A stretch of DNA of 64,000 nt, from positions 102,974,065 through 103,038,064 of the forward strand of contig NC_073696.1 in the NCBI RefSeq assembly GCF_029784165.1, in the 5' to 3' direction. Source of the stretch: Wyeomyia smithii. Taxonomy: Eukaryota; Arthropoda; Insecta; Diptera; Culicidae. Position numbers and translations under genes: made by a program. Shown here piece after piece: positions 61,295-64,000 of this stretch (the stretch's first letter is position 1; the number at the start of each line of letters is the position of its first letter). The notes under the pieces are model-generated. The model made no database searches and had not been told where the DNA came from. It saw nothing but the letters and a program-made list of their open reading frames with translations.

Positions 61295-61630
61295 TTCGAA
61301 ACAGAGTGGTCTATGTACATAAATCGGTGTAATACTATCATGCAACACGTAACATGTAGCAAATTACATGTGAAAAGTAGCATGTCACTTGTTTTGTGCA
61401 TGTCACACGGGATATGAAACATGTTACACGTAATGTAACACGAAAAATGCAACATGTGAAATCTTATGTAATATGTAACATGTTGTGTTACATGGTATGT
61501 TACACGTGACATCTTACATGTGACATGCTATACGTATCATATAACATGTGACACTAGCCATTTTATACGAGTTACCGTTATTTTCTTTGTCATTTACCAG
61601 GTTTGTGTACATAGACCACTCTATTTCGAA
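61295..61630. mobile_element. Inverted-repeat element with an ACATGT-rich interior
   Basis: Terminal repeats TTCGAAACAGAGTGGTCTAT and, on the other strand, TTCGAAATAGAGTGGTCTAT, both continuing GTACA. The interior (about 61340-61555) is built almost only of TAACATGT, ACATGTGA and GTTACACG variants. A third copy of AGAGTGGTCTATGTACAT lies just outside at 61668-61685. No ORF of note. Confidence 0.75.
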
Positions 61631-61997
61631 TCGATTCGAGGAATCTAGTGAATATATATATGAAGTTAGAGTGGTCTATGTACATTGATACGATAAAATC
61701 ACTTATTTCGCAAAGAAACTGTTATTTTACGTATTCCTATGTTAAACCACTTCATAACCTTCATATTAGAACATTTTATTTGAAAGAATCCATTGAACAG
61801 GGCCTGCGTCACATTATTTGCCCGCGTGGGTAGTAAGGAATAGGGAAGGTTCATGGATGACAAAGACGTAGCCGGGGGGGAGGGGGGAAGGGGTGTGACC
61901 TTCTGATACCTAAACAAAATTTTACGAAAAGTCGACAGTGCATTAACAAAAGGGGGCCAATGGAATGTTTAAGAGAAATTAGATTTTCGAATTTCGT
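61631..61997. other. Intergenic, no gene seen
   Basis: Contains a G-rich stretch (GCCGGGGGGGAGGGGGG at about 61871) and no recognisable gene. Confidence 0.4.
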
Positions 61998-62318
61998 TCA
62001 GCATTCATATTTCCCATTAATTTCCCATGGAAGGCAATTATATAGGCTCATTTGCAAAAGTAATTCCACGCCCTTGCGAGTGGCTTTCCAAGAGTTTAGC
62101 GGAACATTCGCCATGGTGGACATACGTGTAGGCATGTTTTTGAGTTCTTTATCCGTTCTATTTATCAATTCCTCCTCAATTTTCGCGTCAAGTTTGTTGA
62201 GGTAGGTCTCACTCTTCTGGTTTGTCCAGAAACTCTGGATGGGATGCAGCTGGGGAACATTGGGAGGTTTGGCCGACCTGGGTACCGCATCGATTTTCAG
62301 CCGCTCCATCTCCTCCAA
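61998..62318 (-). pseudogene. Mariner-type transposase C-terminal fragment
   Basis: The minus-strand peptide contains PPNVPQLHPIQSFWTNQKSE, the usual NxPxLxPIExFW block that carries the last catalytic acid of Tc1/mariner transposases. Here the acid (the E of PIE) is Q. No N-terminal part is present. The right side ends where the I-clade LINE begins (about 62319), so that LINE probably inserted into it. Confidence 0.7.
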
Positions 62319-64000
62319 CGATCATTCTGTGCCGAACACGCATCAGTATCGGACGTGTGATCGGTGAACGCTCCGATAGAATATAAAACAAAAGACGTGT
62401 GAACAAGTGTTGGCATTGTTTGCCTGGTCGAGTGAAATAAATCCGGGTTCAAGGTCGCGCCTTTGTGCAACTGTTTCGCATCGTGACTACCAGCTGGTGC
62501 GTAAGCCGATTTGGCTGCTGACTGAATTGTGCTACAGCAGTGGACGAGACACAAAAGAGGAAAAAGAAGAAGCCATCAGTTGACAGTGAGTTGTATCGCT
62601 GTGTGGAGTGATCTCACACCTGGCTCGCTGCTGGTAGCTGTTTGGTGCTGCTGTATTGGTGCTGCTGGCTGTAACGGCTGCAACTTCGAACGATCGGACA
62701 ACCAACCTTACTGGAAGGGAGAAGTAAAAAGGTACGTGCTCTTGTCGGCGCTAGTGCGCTAGACTTAGCGGGATGGATGTAGATCCCTCGCCTCCCGCGC
62801 CTCCATCCCCGAACCCCTCTGACCCTGACCCTTCTGTTACCCCCTCCCCTGTTCATTCTTCAGTCCTCCTCGCCCCAGGCTTTACCCAGACGGAGCCCAG
62901 GGCAGCTCAACTGTCTATTTTCGGCCAAAGGCGGGACCGAAATCGAAACAGTTGAACCTCTTGCAGATTTCTAAAGACCTGACGAAGGAGTACAAGGGCG
63001 TGACCGAAATTTCCAAGGTCCGGCCTAACAAGCTCCGTGTCGTGGTCAGTAACCTGAAAGAGGCCAACGATATAGCTTGCTCTGAGCTCTTCACACGCGA
63101 GTATCGCGTTTACATACCCGCACGAGACGTGGAGATCGACGGTGTCATAACCGATTCGAGTCTGTCCGTCGAGTGTATACTGAAAAGTGCCAATGGGTGC
63201 TTTAAGAACAAAACCTGTCCCGATGTAAAGGTGCTCGACTGCAAGCAATTGCGGTCAGCATCGATCATCGGTGGCAAAACAGTATACACCCCGTCAGACT
63301 CGTTTCGAGTTACGTTCGCCGGGTCAGCGCTACCAAGCCACGTCTCGATTCACCGGGTTCGTCTCCCTGTGCGATTATATGTGCCTCGCGTCATGAACTG
63401 CCTGAATTGTAAGCAGTTAGGCCACACCGCCGCCTACTGCTGCAATAAGGCACGTTGTGGCAAGTGTGGGGAGAATCATGCGGATGATTCCTGCAGTAAA
63501 AATGCTGAAAAATGCATTCACTGTGGGGAGAGTCAGCATGAGCTCTCGACATGTGCGGTGTACATGCAGCGCAGGGATAAAATAAAGAGGTCTCTCAAAG
63601 AGCGTTCGAAGCGTTCTTACGCTGAGATGCTGAAGAAGACCGTTACCACTTCTCCCATTACATCAAACCATTTTGATCTGTTGTCCTCTGATGAAACCGA
63701 TTCTGACGATTCACCTGCGGGAACATCTTACACCAATCCTGGGGAGTCTAGAAAGGGGAAAAATATTTCCTCTCCTAACCTTCCCAGAAAAGGTCCCAAG
63801 ATTTCTCAAAGTGAAATGAAAGTTACATACAAACCAAACAGTGCTGCGGAAAAACCGAAGCAAACTCCTCCTGGGCTTGCAAATTTAAAGTCCCAGAAGG
63901 AGTTCTCAGCACTGCCAGGAACATCTAAAACCCCAGTTGTTTTTTTTGCACATCCAGTTGATGAAACAAACTCTGGATTAGTGAAATTTTCTGACATTGT
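62319..64000 (+). mobile_element. I-clade LINE, 5' part, running off the window
   Basis: A 5' UTR of about 450 bp (from about ATCATTCTGTGCCGAACACG) is followed by ORF1. It is homologous to but distinct from the LINE at 34081, from the ORF1 knuckles and the shared VRPNKLRVVVS block. The 5' boundary is inferred from the end of the mariner-type fragment, not from a target duplication. Confidence 0.8.
62773..64000 (+). pseudogene. ORF1 of the second I-clade LINE, one frameshift, partial
   Basis: The start ATG (62773) opens a Pro/Ser-rich leader (MDVDPSPPAPPSPNPSDPDP). At about 62875-62880 the reading frame changes by one base deletion or two inserted. From there it stays open to the window end. 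The blocks VYFRPKAGPKSKQLNLLQI, VRPNKLRVVVSNLKEAN, EYRVYIPARDVEIDGV and FRVTFAGSALPS are kept. The knuckles are CLNCKQLGHTAAYC, CGKCGENHADDSC and CIHCGESQHELSTC, followed by KRSLKERSKRSYAEMLKK. The product is the same RNA-binding protein as at 34829-36112. Whether the element is otherwise intact cannot be seen here. Confidence 0.85.

Noticed and set aside
1..64000. A new multi-gene biological system
   Set aside because: Only two host gene types are present and they are unrelated. The rest is explained by mobile elements and repeats, so no such claim can be supported.

Overview
This window is eukaryotic nuclear DNA, almost certainly from a mosquito and probably a culicine such as Aedes (an inference from the repeat families, not a match I could run). 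It is AT-rich and gene-poor, with introns of 58-59 bp (plus 255 and about 920 bp in the lipase gene). It is packed with insect transposable elements: I-clade and L1/Tx1-type LINEs, a third degenerate LINE family, mariner remnants of a type known from mosquitoes, hAT-type non-autonomous elements with 8-bp target duplications, foldback elements, and scattered satellite units. Only two kinds of host gene can be supported.

Layout. (1) 1-12,248 and 13,894-26,142 are two tandem copies of one segment, almost base-for-base identical (four substitutions and one T-run indel found by eye). Each copy holds one three-exon gene on the minus strand for a secreted serine-carboxypeptidase-like protein of family S28 (524 aa). 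The catalytic Ser position carries Glu and no His follows the catalytic Asp, so it looks like a pseudo-peptidase. In each copy the gene lies between two halves of a single degenerate LINE, and a 25-bp sequence is repeated at both break points. (2) 12,249-13,893 is a spacer between the copies, made of nested inverted-repeat elements. (3) 25,288-27,385 is a complete non-autonomous hAT element with an 8-bp target duplication; in the first copy it is cut off at the duplication break point. (4) 27.4-29.3 kb holds a LINE reverse-transcriptase fragment and a 242-bp direct repeat. (5) 30,301-32,601 (minus) is a four-exon secreted neutral lipase with a complete Ser-Asp-His triad. (6) 33,537-41,541 is a foldback element split by a full-length 6.2-kb I-clade LINE with an intact ORF1 and a dead ORF2. 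(7) 41.5-54.5 kb is intergenic DNA with small inverted-repeat elements, a deleted mariner, satellite units and a LINE 3' end. (8) 54.6-59.1 kb is an L1/Tx1-type LINE with an intact ORF1 and an ORF2 broken only by one in-frame TGA. (9) 59.1-64 kb holds further inverted-repeat elements, a mariner fragment and the start of another I-clade LINE that runs off the window.

How the parts relate. The two S28 copies encode identical proteins and are the only sign of gene-family expansion. The lipase is a separate single gene. Everything else is mobile-element history: insertions into insertions, with several target duplications still readable. I see no CRISPR array, no operon and no convincing new multi-gene system. 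The points most worth following up are the inactive S28 protein, its position inside a split LINE, and whether the near-perfect 12-kb duplication is real or an assembly artefact.
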